This document shows, piece after piece, positions 19,247 through 27,033 of a DNA stretch of 64,000 nucleotides (position 1 is its first letter; the number at the start of each line of letters is the position of its first letter). A model generated the notes under the pieces. The model ran no database searches. It had not been told where the DNA came from and saw only the letters and a program-made list of their open reading frames with translations. The DNA is taken from the NCBI RefSeq assembly GCF_004362525.1, contig NZ_SNXS01000001.1:668520-732519 (forward strand). The letters run 5' to 3'. The position numbers were made by a program, and so were the translations under genes. This DNA comes from Roseateles toxinivorans (GTDB lineage: Bacteria; Pseudomonadota; Gammaproteobacteria; Burkholderiales; Burkholderiaceae_C).

Positions 19247-20368
19247 TCAGCGATAGCGCACCAGCCAGGTGAAGGCACCCAGCGAGAGCAGGAGATAGAT
19301 CAGGCTGGGCGTGGCTGCCACGGCCCAGGGCGTCCAGTTCTGCAACTGGCCGAGGTGGCCGGCCACGTTGTTCATCAAGACAAAGCTGATGCCCAGCATG
19401 ATGCCGCCAAACACCTTCAGGCTGATGCCGCCGCCCCGCGCATTCAGGTATGCGAAGGGCAGGGCGAGCGCCACCATCACGATGCAGGCCGCCGGATAGA
19501 GTGCCTTGCGCCAGAACTGGATCTCATGGGCCTGGGCCGACTGCTCGTGGGCCGACAGATGGCGGGTGTAGCGGTACAGCTCGGCGGTGGACATCACGCC
19601 GGCCGGCAGCACCGCCGCGGCGACCACCCCGGCGTTCAGGCTGCTCTGCCATTGCGCCTCGGCACTGGCGGTCTCGGTGACGCGGGCATTGTCGGCGCTG
19701 GCCAGGCCCTGCGAAGGGAACCAGCGCGTCTCCTTCACCCGACTCAGTGTCCACAGCCCTCGGGCATCGACCACCGCATGCTCGGCCTCGGTGCGGCCCA
19801 GCAGGCGGCCATCGGCGTCGAACTCGAAGATGCGTACGCCGTCGAGCTGGCCGCCGGCACCGGCGCGGCTCACATTGACCGAGAAATTGCGCTCACCGTC
19901 CGGGGTCTCGCGCCGGTCCTTCAGCCAGGTGCCGCTGCGTCCGGCCGCGATGCCGCCCGAGAACTCGGCGCGCGTGTGCTCGGCGCGCTGGTCGAACAGC
20001 GGCGCCACATAGTCGCCCACCACAAAGGTGATGGCCGCAAACCCCAGCGCCAGCGTGGCCAGCAGGGCCAGCGCACGACCTGGCCCCAGCCCGCCGGTGC
20101 GCAGAATCGTGTACTCGCTGGATTGCGCCATGCGGGCCAGCGAGAAGATGCTGCCGATCAGCACCGCAATCGGGAACAGTTCGTAGAAGTGCCCGGGCAC
20201 CTCCAGCAGGGCGAGGTAGGCGGCATGGCCTGCGGTGAAGCCCTTGCGGCCGACGCGGTCCATTTCGTCGACAAAGTCGATGAAGAAGAACAGCGACAGA
20301 AAGGCCAGCACGACGAACAGTACCGAGCCGACGATGTCGCGGTAGAGCAGCCTGCGCACCGTCCTCAT
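19247..20368 (-). CDS. lptG: LPS export ABC transporter permease LptG
   Basis: 373 residues from MRTVRRLLYRDIVGSV. It has three N-terminal membrane segments (for example VLFVVLAFLSLFFFIDFVDEM), a periplasmic beta-jellyroll domain between about residues 120 and 270, and three C-terminal helices (AACIVMVALALPFAYLNARG and IMLGISFVLMNNVAGHLGQL). LptG pairs with LptF and LptB to extract lipopolysaccharide from the inner membrane. It overlaps the lptF stop by ATGA at 20365-20368, so the two are translated together. Confidence 0.93.
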   Translation of the reverse strand: MRTVRRLLYRDIVGSVLFVVLAFLSLFFFIDFVDEMDRVGRKGFTAGHAAYLALLEVPGHFYELFPIAVLIGSIFSLARMAQSSEYTILRTGGLGPGRALALLATLALGFAAITFVVGDYVAPLFDQRAEHTRAEFSGGIAAGRSGTWLKDRRETPDGERNFSVNVSRAGAGGQLDGVRIFEFDADGRLLGRTEAEHAVVDARGLWTLSRVKETRWFPSQGLASADNARVTETASAEAQWQSSLNAGVVAAAVLPAGVMSTAELYRYTRHLSAHEQSAQAHEIQFWRKALYPAACIVMVALALPFAYLNARGGGISLKVFGGIMLGISFVLMNNVAGHLGQLQNWTPWAVAATPSLIYLLLSLGAFTWLVRYR

Positions 20369-21465
20369 GTCGTGCTCCTGCTGGGGCTGCTGCGGCGGCG
20401 CGAGAACATCCGGCCATGGTCGCGCCACCAAATCAGCGCCACACCGAGCAGGAAGGCGCTGCCATGGACGATGGCCAGGGCGGCTGGCATTTCCATGCGG
20501 CCGCTGGCGACCCAGGCCTGCGACAGATTGATCAGATTGAAATAGACGACAAAGCTCAACACGGCAAACAGCAGGTTCCAGTTGTTGGCGCGGCGTGGGT
20601 TGCTGGCCGACAGGCCGATGCCCAGCAGCACCAGGTTCAGGCCACCGAAGATGATGCCCAGGCGCCAGGTCAGTTCACCCAGATTGCGCGGCAGCGGTGT
20701 GGCCAGCAGGTCCAGCGTGGACATTGCCTTGGGCGGCAACTGCTCGGCCGCGCGCAGCGCCTGCTGATCAACGAGCACGCGGTAGTTGTCGAAGCGGGCC
20801 AGCGACTTCTCGCCGGTCTTGAGCTGCAACTCGTTGCGCTGACCCTTGTCGAGCACCAGGAAGCGGTCGTCGCCGACCAGCTCGATATGACCCTGGCGCG
20901 ACGAGGTCACGGCTTCGGCATCCGGATTGCTGGTGAGGATGAAGACATTGCGGCCGGTGCGGCCGTCCTCGCTGTCGCGTTCGATGAAGAACACCCTTGA
21001 GCCATCGCGCGAGGTCTGGAACTGGCCCGGCGCCACCCGTGACAGATCGGAGCGCTTCTCATAGCGTTCGCGCAGCTGGGCGCTGTTGCGGTTGCCCCAG
21101 GGCCAGACCACCAGCTCCAGCACCACCACCACCAGCAGCACCGGCCAGGCCATGCGCAGCACCGGGCGCACGAAGCGGTTCAGGCCGACGCCCGCGCTGA
21201 ACCAGACGGTCATCTCGCTCTCGCGGTACATGCGGCCCAGGGCCACGACCACCGAGATGAACAGCGACAGGCTCAGCATCGTCGGCAGGTGGCCCAGCGC
21301 CGCATAGCCCATCAGCAGCACCACGTCCTGGGGCGCGACATTGCCCCCGGCGGCCTGGCCCAGGGTGCGAATCAGCATCATTGTCAGCACGATGGTGAGT
21401 ATCACCACCAGGGTCACGCCGAAACTGCGGGCTAGCTCTCGGCGTACTGTGGAATCGAATAACAT
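20365..21465 (-). CDS. lptF: LPS export ABC transporter permease LptF
   Basis: 366 residues from MLFDSTVRRELARSFG. It shows the same six-helix plus periplasmic jellyroll layout as LptG, including LVVILTIVLTMMLIRTLG at the N-terminus, the coupling helix region GRMYRESEMTVWFSAGVG, and the C-terminal RANNWNLLFAVLSFVVYFN. It is divergent from pepA with only 28 bases between start codons, so both promoters must reach into coding sequence. Confidence 0.94.
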   Translation of the reverse strand: MLFDSTVRRELARSFGVTLVVILTIVLTMMLIRTLGQAAGGNVAPQDVVLLMGYAALGHLPTMLSLSLFISVVVALGRMYRESEMTVWFSAGVGLNRFVRPVLRMAWPVLLVVVVLELVVWPWGNRNSAQLRERYEKRSDLSRVAPGQFQTSRDGSRVFFIERDSEDGRTGRNVFILTSNPDAEAVTSSRQGHIELVGDDRFLVLDKGQRNELQLKTGEKSLARFDNYRVLVDQQALRAAEQLPPKAMSTLDLLATPLPRNLGELTWRLGIIFGGLNLVLLGIGLSASNPRRANNWNLLFAVLSFVVYFNLINLSQAWVASGRMEMPAALAIVHGSAFLLGVALIWWRDHGRMFSRRRSSPSRSTT

Positions 21466-21493
21466 CGCGGCACTTTTTCTAATTGGCGACATT

Positions 21494-22954
21494 ATGGACT
21501 TCCGTACCCAGGCAAGCACTCCAGAGGCAATCTCGGCCACCGCCGCAGACGCCATGTTGATACTCGTGGCCGGCGAATCGGTGCCCGCGCACCTCGATGC
21601 CAAGCTCGGCGCCCTGCTCAAGGACGCTGTCAAGCAGGGCGACTTCGAGTTCAAGGCCGGCCGCGCGCTGTACCTGCACCGCCCCGTCGGCGTGAAGGCT
21701 GCCCGCGTGGTGTTTGTGGCTGTCGGCAAGGACACGGCCAAGGCCGTGCGCTCCGGCGTCACCGCCGGCCTGGCCCAGCTGAAGCACCGTGGCGCCAAGC
21801 ATGTGGCGCTGGCGCTGTTCGGTTTCAAGGCCCTGGACGAGGCCGTTGCCGAAGCCACCGTGCTGGCCGCCGCCGATGCCAACTATCTTTACACCCACAC
21901 CAAGCCCAGCGCCAGCAAAAGCCTGGAGCTGGCCAAGCTGAGCTTCCTGTGCGACAAGGAAGAGGTCAAGGCGCTGAAGGCCGGTCTGGCCCGCGGCCAG
22001 GCGATTGCTGCCGGCGTCGAGCTGGCCAAGGAGGCGGCGAACCGCCCGGGCAACTATTGCACTCCGACCTATCTGGCCGAGCAGGTCAAGACGGTGGGCG
22101 GCAGCTATGGCATGAAGGTCGAGGCGCTGGACCGCAAGGCAGTCGAGAAGCTGGGCATGGGCGCCTTCCTGGCCGTCGCCCAGGGCTCGGATGAACCCCT
22201 GAAGTTCATCGTCGCGCACTACAACGGCGCGGCCAAGACCCAGGCGCCGGTGGTGCTGGTGGGCAAGGGCATCACCTTCGACACCGGTGGCATTTCCCTG
22301 AAGCCCGGCGCCGAAATGGACGAGATGAAGTTCGACATGGGCGGCGCGGCGAGTGTGCTGGGCAGCCTGCGCGCGCTCGGTGAGCTCAAGCCCAAGATCA
22401 ACGTGGTGTTCATCATCGCCGCCTGCGAGAACATGCCCAGCGGCCGCGCCATCAAGCCCGGCGATGTGGTGACCTCGATGTCGGGGCAGACGATAGAAAT
22501 CCTCAACACCGACGCCGAAGGCCGCCTGATCCTGTGCGACGCCTTGACCTATGCCGAACGCTTCAAGCCCGCCGTCGTGGTGGACATCGCGACGCTGACC
22601 GGCGCCTGCGTGATCGCCCTGGGCGGCGTGCGCAGTGGCATGTATGCGTCCGACGATGAGCTGGCCGCGGCGCTGGACAAGGCCGGTCAGGACGCGCTGG
22701 ATCCCTGCTGGCGCATGCCGCTTGACGAGGAATATGCCGAAGGCCTGAAGAGCAACTTCGCCGATGTGCCGAATATCGCCGGCCGCGCCGGTGGCTCGAT
22801 CACCGCCGCGAAGTTCCTGCAACGCTTCACGGCCAAGTATCGCTGGGGCCATCTGGACGTGGCCGGCACGGCCTGGAACTCGGGCGCCGCCAAGGGGGCT
22901 ACCGGCCGCCCGGTGGGTCTGCTGACGCACTTCGTGCTGTCGCAGGTTCGTTGA
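21494..22954 (+). CDS. pepA: Leucyl aminopeptidase PepA
   Basis: 486 residues of an M17 metallo-aminopeptidase. The catalytic domain has VGKGITFDTGGISLKP with the metal lysine and aspartate, MKFDMGGAA, and the signature NTDAEGRLILCDALTY that holds further metal ligands and the active-site Arg. The hexameric enzyme releases N-terminal leucine-type residues; in enterics it also binds DNA, which cannot be inferred here. The start at ATG 21494 leaves a very short divergent spacer to lptF. holC follows 34 bases downstream, the same order as in E. coli. Confidence 0.96.
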   Translation: MDFRTQASTPEAISATAADAMLILVAGESVPAHLDAKLGALLKDAVKQGDFEFKAGRALYLHRPVGVKAARVVFVAVGKDTAKAVRSGVTAGLAQLKHRGAKHVALALFGFKALDEAVAEATVLAAADANYLYTHTKPSASKSLELAKLSFLCDKEEVKALKAGLARGQAIAAGVELAKEAANRPGNYCTPTYLAEQVKTVGGSYGMKVEALDRKAVEKLGMGAFLAVAQGSDEPLKFIVAHYNGAAKTQAPVVLVGKGITFDTGGISLKPGAEMDEMKFDMGGAASVLGSLRALGELKPKINVVFIIAACENMPSGRAIKPGDVVTSMSGQTIEILNTDAEGRLILCDALTYAERFKPAVVVDIATLTGACVIALGGVRSGMYASDDELAAALDKAGQDALDPCWRMPLDEEYAEGLKSNFADVPNIAGRAGGSITAAKFLQRFTAKYRWGHLDVAGTAWNSGAAKGATGRPVGLLTHFVLSQVR

Positions 22955-22988
22955 GCGCTCGCTTGTCAAGGTACAGCCGGTACAGGGC

Positions 22989-23426
22989 ATGACGGAAGTC
23001 AGCTTCTATACCGGCGTGTCCGGGCGCATCGACTACGCCTGCCGGCTCCTGCGCAAGGCGGTGCTGCAGGGCGCCAAGGTCACCGTGTGTGCGCCCGCGC
23101 CCGTGCTGGACAGGCTGGACAAGGCGCTGTGGACCTTCGAGGCCACGGAGTTTGTTCCGCATCTGCGCTGGGGGCCCGACAAGGGTCAGGCCTTGACCCC
23201 GGCCATGCAGGCCACGCCGGTCTGGCTTGTGGAGCAGGCCGACCTGGCGCCGCACCATGACGTGCTGCTCAATCTGGGTGACGAGCTGGTGCCCGGCTTC
23301 GAGGCCTTTGACCGCGTGCTGGAGGTGGTGTCCACCGATGCGATGGATGCCAGCGGCGGTCGCGGTCGATTCAAGCAGTATCGAAGTCAGGGACTGAACG
23401 TGAAGCATCACGAGGTCAAAGCATGA
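22989..23426 (+). CDS. holC: DNA polymerase III chi subunit HolC
   Basis: 145 residues. It starts MTEVSFYTGVSGRIDYACRL, with CRLLRKAVLQGAKVTV and LWTFEATEFVPHLRW, matching the chi subunit that links the clamp loader to single-strand binding protein. VLLNLGDELVPGFEAFDRVLEVVS closes the Rossmann-like fold. It follows pepA and its ATGA stop overlaps the next gene's start. Confidence 0.93.
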   Translation: MTEVSFYTGVSGRIDYACRLLRKAVLQGAKVTVCAPAPVLDRLDKALWTFEATEFVPHLRWGPDKGQALTPAMQATPVWLVEQADLAPHHDVLLNLGDELVPGFEAFDRVLEVVSTDAMDASGGRGRFKQYRSQGLNVKHHEVKA

Positions 23427-23779
23427 GTTCAGCCTCCACGCCGCCGCGCGCCGTGCCGACCTTGACCGAGGTGCTGGTCGAGGGGGAGGCGGAGCGTGAG
23501 ATGGAAATTGCCGTCGAGCCCGGACCGGCGCCGATCCTGCAGGCCGAGCAGGAAGATCCGGCCGTGGTCGAAGCGCGCATCACCCAGCACGTGCTGGTGG
23601 ACCTGCAGCGCCAGGTGGACCTGATGCTGGAGTACCGCCTGCGCGAGGCGCTGTCGCCGGCGCTGGCCCGTGTCTGTGACATGTTGATACGCGAAGCCCG
23701 TACCGAACTGGCCTCGACCTTGCGCGATGTGGTCGCTCGCGCCGTCGCCCAGGAACTGGCACGTCAGCGCGCACGCTAG
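23423..23779 (+). CDS. Small conserved protein (DUF2486-like)
   Basis: 118 residues, acidic N-terminal half with PTLTEVLVEGEAE and a helical, Arg-rich C-terminal half (LVDLQRQVDLMLEYRLREAL to the end). The PxLTEV opening and the position after holC suggest the Burkholderiales DUF2486 family, of unknown role. It overlaps holC by ATGA, so translation is coupled. There is no signal peptide and no membrane helix. Confidence 0.75.
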   Translation: MSSASTPPRAVPTLTEVLVEGEAEREMEIAVEPGPAPILQAEQEDPAVVEARITQHVLVDLQRQVDLMLEYRLREALSPALARVCDMLIREARTELASTLRDVVARAVAQELARQRAR

Positions 23780-23873
23780 TTCGCGCGTTGAGTGCGGGGC
23801 CGCAAGTCCCGGCTCGGTTGAAAGCTCTGCGCGGAGCAGGGGTTATTTGGGCTTGTGCAAGCAAGTGTTGGGC

Positions 23874-23893
23874 CCCCATGGATTCCCCATGGA
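23874..23893 (+). repeat. Two direct repeats CCCCATGGA
   Basis: CCCCATGGA occurs at 23874-23882 and again at 23885-23893, start-to-start 11 bases, one helical turn apart, in the leader of the branched-chain amino acid binding protein gene. Each contains the palindrome CCATGG. This could be a regulator site on one face of the DNA. Confidence 0.35.
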
Positions 23894-23909
23894 GAACCCC
23901 CCTGATTTA

Positions 23910-23922
23910 GGGTATGTTACCC
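23910..23922 (+). promoter_or_regulatory. Palindrome GGGTA-TGT-TACCC upstream of the binding-protein gene
   Basis: A perfect 5-base inverted repeat with a 3-base centre, 55 bases before the start codon of the substrate-binding protein gene. It may be an operator, or part of a -10 region (TATGTT). No known regulator is assigned. Confidence 0.35.
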
Positions 23923-23976
23923 AGCGTTGAGAATTCAACAGATTTCACTCTCTGCATACAAACCTGGAGGTTATTC

Positions 23977-25119
23977 ATGCAAGCTAAGTTGAATGTGATC
24001 GTTGGTGCCGTCGCTATCGCCCTGAGCGGTACCGCGATGTCGCAAGAGCTGGTCGTCAAGATCGGCCACGTGGGTCCTACCAGCGGCGCGATTGCCCACC
24101 TGGGCAAGGACAATGAGCTGGGCGCCCGCCTGGCCATCGAGGAACTGAACGCCAAGGGCGTGATGATCGGCGGCAAGAAGGCCAAGTTCGAACTGCTGGC
24201 CGAAGATGACGCTGGCGATCCCAAGCAAGGCACGGCAGCCGCCCAGAAGCTGGTTGACTCCAAGGTCAATGGCGTGGTCGGTCACCTGAATTCCGGTACC
24301 TCGATTCCGGCCTCCAAGGTCTACAGCGACGCCGGCATCCCGCAGGTCTCGCCTTCGGCGACCAACCCCAAGTTCACCCGCAACGGCTACAAGACCACCT
24401 TCCGCGTGGTGGCTGACGACGTGCATCTGGGCGGCACCCTTGGCAAGTACTCGGTCAAGGAGCTCAAGGGCACCTCGATCGCAGTGATCGATGACCGCAC
24501 GGCCTACGGCCAGGGCGTTGCCGACGAGTTCGAAAAAGGCGTCAAGGGCGCTGGCGGCAAGGTGGTTGGCCGTGAGTTCACCAACGACAAGGCAACGGAC
24601 TTCACCGCCATCCTGACCTCCTTGAAGGCCAAGAAGCCCGATGTGGTCTTCTTCGGCGGCATGGACGCTGTGGCCGGCCCGATGCTGCGCCAGATGAAGC
24701 AGCTGGGCATCGACGCGAAGTTTGTTGGCGGCGACGGCATCTGCTCGGGCGAGTTGCCCAAGCTGGCCGCCGGCACCATGGGTGACGGCCAGGTCGTCTG
24801 TGCCGAAGCCGGTGGCGTCGAGGGCGAGTCCAAGAAGTCGATGGACGACTTCAAGGCCAAGTTCAAGGCCAAGTACAAGGTTGACGTGCAGATCTACGCA
24901 CCGTACGTCTATGACGCCGTGAATGTGATGGTTGCCGCCATGGTCAAGGCCAACTCGGCCGAGCCGGCCAAGTATCTGCCGGTGCTGGCCAAGACCGAAG
25001 GTTACAAGGGTGTGACGGGCACGATCTCGTTCGACAACAAGGGCGACATCAAGAATGGCGCGCTGACCCTGTTCACCTACAAGGGCGGTGCCCGCGACCA
25101 GATCGCTGTGGTTCGCTGA
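23977..25119 (+). CDS. Branched-chain amino acid ABC transporter substrate-binding protein (LivJ/LivK type)
   Basis: 380 residues. The signal peptide (VIVGAVAIALSGTAMSQ) is followed by a periplasmic type I binding fold: VKIGHVGPTSGAIAHLGKD, AEDDAGDPKQGTAAAQKLVD, GVVGHLNSGTSIPASKVY, and TTFRVVADDVHLGG. Such proteins deliver leucine, isoleucine and valine, or related acids, to Liv permeases. No permease or ATPase gene is adjacent, and a strong terminator follows at once, so it is expressed alone, probably highly. The start ATG 23977 has CTGGAGG at 23964-23970. Confidence 0.92.
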   Translation: MQAKLNVIVGAVAIALSGTAMSQELVVKIGHVGPTSGAIAHLGKDNELGARLAIEELNAKGVMIGGKKAKFELLAEDDAGDPKQGTAAAQKLVDSKVNGVVGHLNSGTSIPASKVYSDAGIPQVSPSATNPKFTRNGYKTTFRVVADDVHLGGTLGKYSVKELKGTSIAVIDDRTAYGQGVADEFEKGVKGAGGKVVGREFTNDKATDFTAILTSLKAKKPDVVFFGGMDAVAGPMLRQMKQLGIDAKFVGGDGICSGELPKLAAGTMGDGQVVCAEAGGVEGESKKSMDDFKAKFKAKYKVDVQIYAPYVYDAVNVMVAAMVKANSAEPAKYLPVLAKTEGYKGVTGTISFDNKGDIKNGALTLFTYKGGARDQIAVVR

Positions 25120-25143
25120 TCACAGATCCGTCTGATTGATCAG

Positions 25144-25171
25144 GCGCCCGCTTCGGCGGGCGCTTTTTTTT
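25144..25171 (+). terminator. Intrinsic terminator after the binding-protein gene
   Basis: A perfect 8-base-pair GC stem GCGCCCGC/GCGGGCGC with a TTCG tetraloop, followed directly by eight T residues. It separates the housekeeping half from the exopolysaccharide half. Confidence 0.95.
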
Positions 25172-25585
25172 GCCTTCCCCGTTTTGTTGCTGTTGTCGCA
25201 AGTAGAAGTGCCTTGGTGATACCGGCTTTTCGCTGAACGTGATCTATCGCACGGTGGCCGCTTGGGGGGCGTCGAAGGTGCTTGTTGACCGTGCGCAATG
25301 CATGGCCAGACCACCGTGAAAAACCGCATGAAACCCGTGGTGTACCCCCTCAAAGCGGGGGCTTTCAAGGGGGCCTTTCCTCTGCATGATCGGACACGTC
25401 AAAAGCTTCAGGCAACAGTTTGTTGGTGCTCGAAACAAGCGGTTCAAGCCACCCAGGATATTGGGGTTTTCACCAGGTCCGATGCGGGCCGATGTGAGTT
25501 CCGAGTCGGTACCTGAGACGGCTGGGCCGAAAAGCGAAATTCGACAGATAAAAGTCATTCGGTGCGCAGCCGAGGGGAAGATCAG
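25172..25585 (+). promoter_or_regulatory. Leader region of the EpsB-PrsK-PrsR genes
   Basis: 414 bases without a credible gene. It should contain the promoter of the first exosortase operon. A GG-N10-GC pair at 25372-25385 has sigma-54 spacing, but its flanks (GGGCC and CTGCA) match the consensus poorly. No clear sigma-70 promoter or stable hairpin was found. The translated frames here are short and lack family features. Confidence 0.4.
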
Positions 25586-26968
25586 ATGATCAGAGTTTTC
25601 AATCATTACCTGCACAGGCGAACCCTGCTGCAAATATTCTTCGACCTCGGGTTGATTGTATTTGCGGTCGTGGGCATCGTCTTGCTCAAGGTGGATGGGC
25701 CGGCTCTCGCGGTGCCGTTGGCGACGACTCATGGCCTCTCCCTTGCCGCCTGCATGTTTGTCATCAACTCGGCCTCCGGCTTCTATCAGCCCTCCCACAA
25801 TCGTTCATTGAACCAATCGGTTGCCCGCGCGGTGCTGGCCTTGTTGCTCGCTCTGCCGCTTGCTTACGGCATTTTCAGCTTCCTGCCGAGTTCGGTGAAT
25901 GGCCAGGAGGCCATCAAACTGGCAGCTATGACGCTGGTGGCAGCAGTCATGGTCCACCGCGTTTACGCGGCTCACGCCTCTTCCAAGTCCAAAGCCGGCA
26001 CCCAGATCCTGATCTTTGGGTCGGGCGCCGTGGCAAGCTTGGTTGGCCAGACGCTGAAGGGCGCCGATCCACATGCCAACATCGTGGGCTATTTCCCGGG
26101 CCCGAACGAGGAACACGCCGAAGTGCCGCTGGCCCAGGTGCTGAACGACCAGGCAAGTCTGATCGATACGGCCATCAAGCACGGCGTCGACGAAATCGTG
26201 GTGGCGCTGTCGGAGCGCCGTGGTGGCAGCATGCCGCTGCGTCAGTTGCTTGATTGCAAGATCAATGGCATCCGCGTGGTTGACATTGCAACCTACTTTG
26301 AGAAGACCCTGGGTCAGATCAAGGTGAGCCACGTGAACGCCGGTTGGCTGATCTTCGGCGACGGTTTCAATCAAGGGGCTTTCCGGACCTTTGGCAAGCG
26401 CGTGTTCGACGTTCTTTGCTCGCTGCTGATGATTGTCATGACGGCGCCGTTGATGCTGATCACGGCCATTGCCATTCGCCTGGAAAGCCGCGGTCCCGTG
26501 CTCTACCGCCAGGAACGCGTGGGTCTCAATAACACGACCTTCAACGTGATCAAGTTCCGCAGCATGCGAACAGACGCGGAAAAGGATGGCAAGCCACGCT
26601 GGGCCGCTGCAAATGACGACCGCGTCACCCGTATCGGCAACTTCATCCGCAAGGTTCGCATTGATGAATTGCCGCAGCTGTTCAATGTGCTGAAGGGCGA
26701 GATGAGCCTGGTGGGCCCGCGTCCCGAGCGTCCTTACTTCGTTGATGAGCTGACCCGCGAGATTCCGTACTACGCTGTTCGTCACAGCGTCAAGCCGGGG
26801 GTCACAGGCTGGGCTCAGGTTCGCTATCAGTACGGTTCCACGATGGAAGATTCCATCGAGAAACTGCAGTACGATCTTTACTATGTCAAGAACCACACCC
26901 TGTTCCTGGACTTGGTGGTGATGTTCGAGACGGTTGCCGTGGTTTTGACCGGCAAAGGGGCCCGCTGA
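25586..26968 (+). CDS. EpsB-type undecaprenyl-phosphate sugar phosphotransferase, XrtA system
   Basis: 460 residues from ATG 25586, preceded by GAGGGGAAG. The N-terminus has four to five membrane helices (IFFDLGLIVFAVVGIVLLK, VARAVLALLLALPLAYGIF). A Rossmann-like central part (ILIFGSGAVASLVGQTL) comes next. The C-terminal bacterial sugar transferase domain carries KRVFDVLCSLLMIVMTAPLM, the catalytic-region GPVLYRQERVG, IKFRSMRTDAE, and VGPRPERPYFVDEL. It should transfer the first sugar-1-phosphate to the lipid carrier, starting repeat-unit synthesis. Its place before prsK fits the TIGR03013-type protein of exosortase A loci. Confidence 0.92.
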   Translation: MIRVFNHYLHRRTLLQIFFDLGLIVFAVVGIVLLKVDGPALAVPLATTHGLSLAACMFVINSASGFYQPSHNRSLNQSVARAVLALLLALPLAYGIFSFLPSSVNGQEAIKLAAMTLVAAVMVHRVYAAHASSKSKAGTQILIFGSGAVASLVGQTLKGADPHANIVGYFPGPNEEHAEVPLAQVLNDQASLIDTAIKHGVDEIVVALSERRGGSMPLRQLLDCKINGIRVVDIATYFEKTLGQIKVSHVNAGWLIFGDGFNQGAFRTFGKRVFDVLCSLLMIVMTAPLMLITAIAIRLESRGPVLYRQERVGLNNTTFNVIKFRSMRTDAEKDGKPRWAAANDDRVTRIGNFIRKVRIDELPQLFNVLKGEMSLVGPRPERPYFVDELTREIPYYAVRHSVKPGVTGWAQVRYQYGSTMEDSIEKLQYDLYYVKNHTLFLDLVVMFETVAVVLTGKGAR

Positions 26969-26976
26969 AGCACAAG

Positions 26977-26997
26977 GATGCCGCGGGATGCGGCATC
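26977..26997 (+). other. Hairpin between the sugar transferase gene and prsK
   Basis: A perfect 8-base-pair stem GATGCCGC/GCGGCATC with loop GGGAT. No T run follows, so it is not a standard terminator. It may attenuate or protect the transcript. Confidence 0.5.
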
Positions 26998-27033
26998 TTC
27001 TCGGGACTCTTATGAGCCTGCTTCGTTAGCGGT

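Noticed and set aside
25371-25386. GG-N10-GC pair resembling a sigma-54 promoter before the EpsB-type gene
   Set aside because: Spacing fits, but the flanks GGGCC and CTGCA lack the TGGCA/TTGC consensus, and such pairs arise by chance about once or twice in 400 GC-rich bases.
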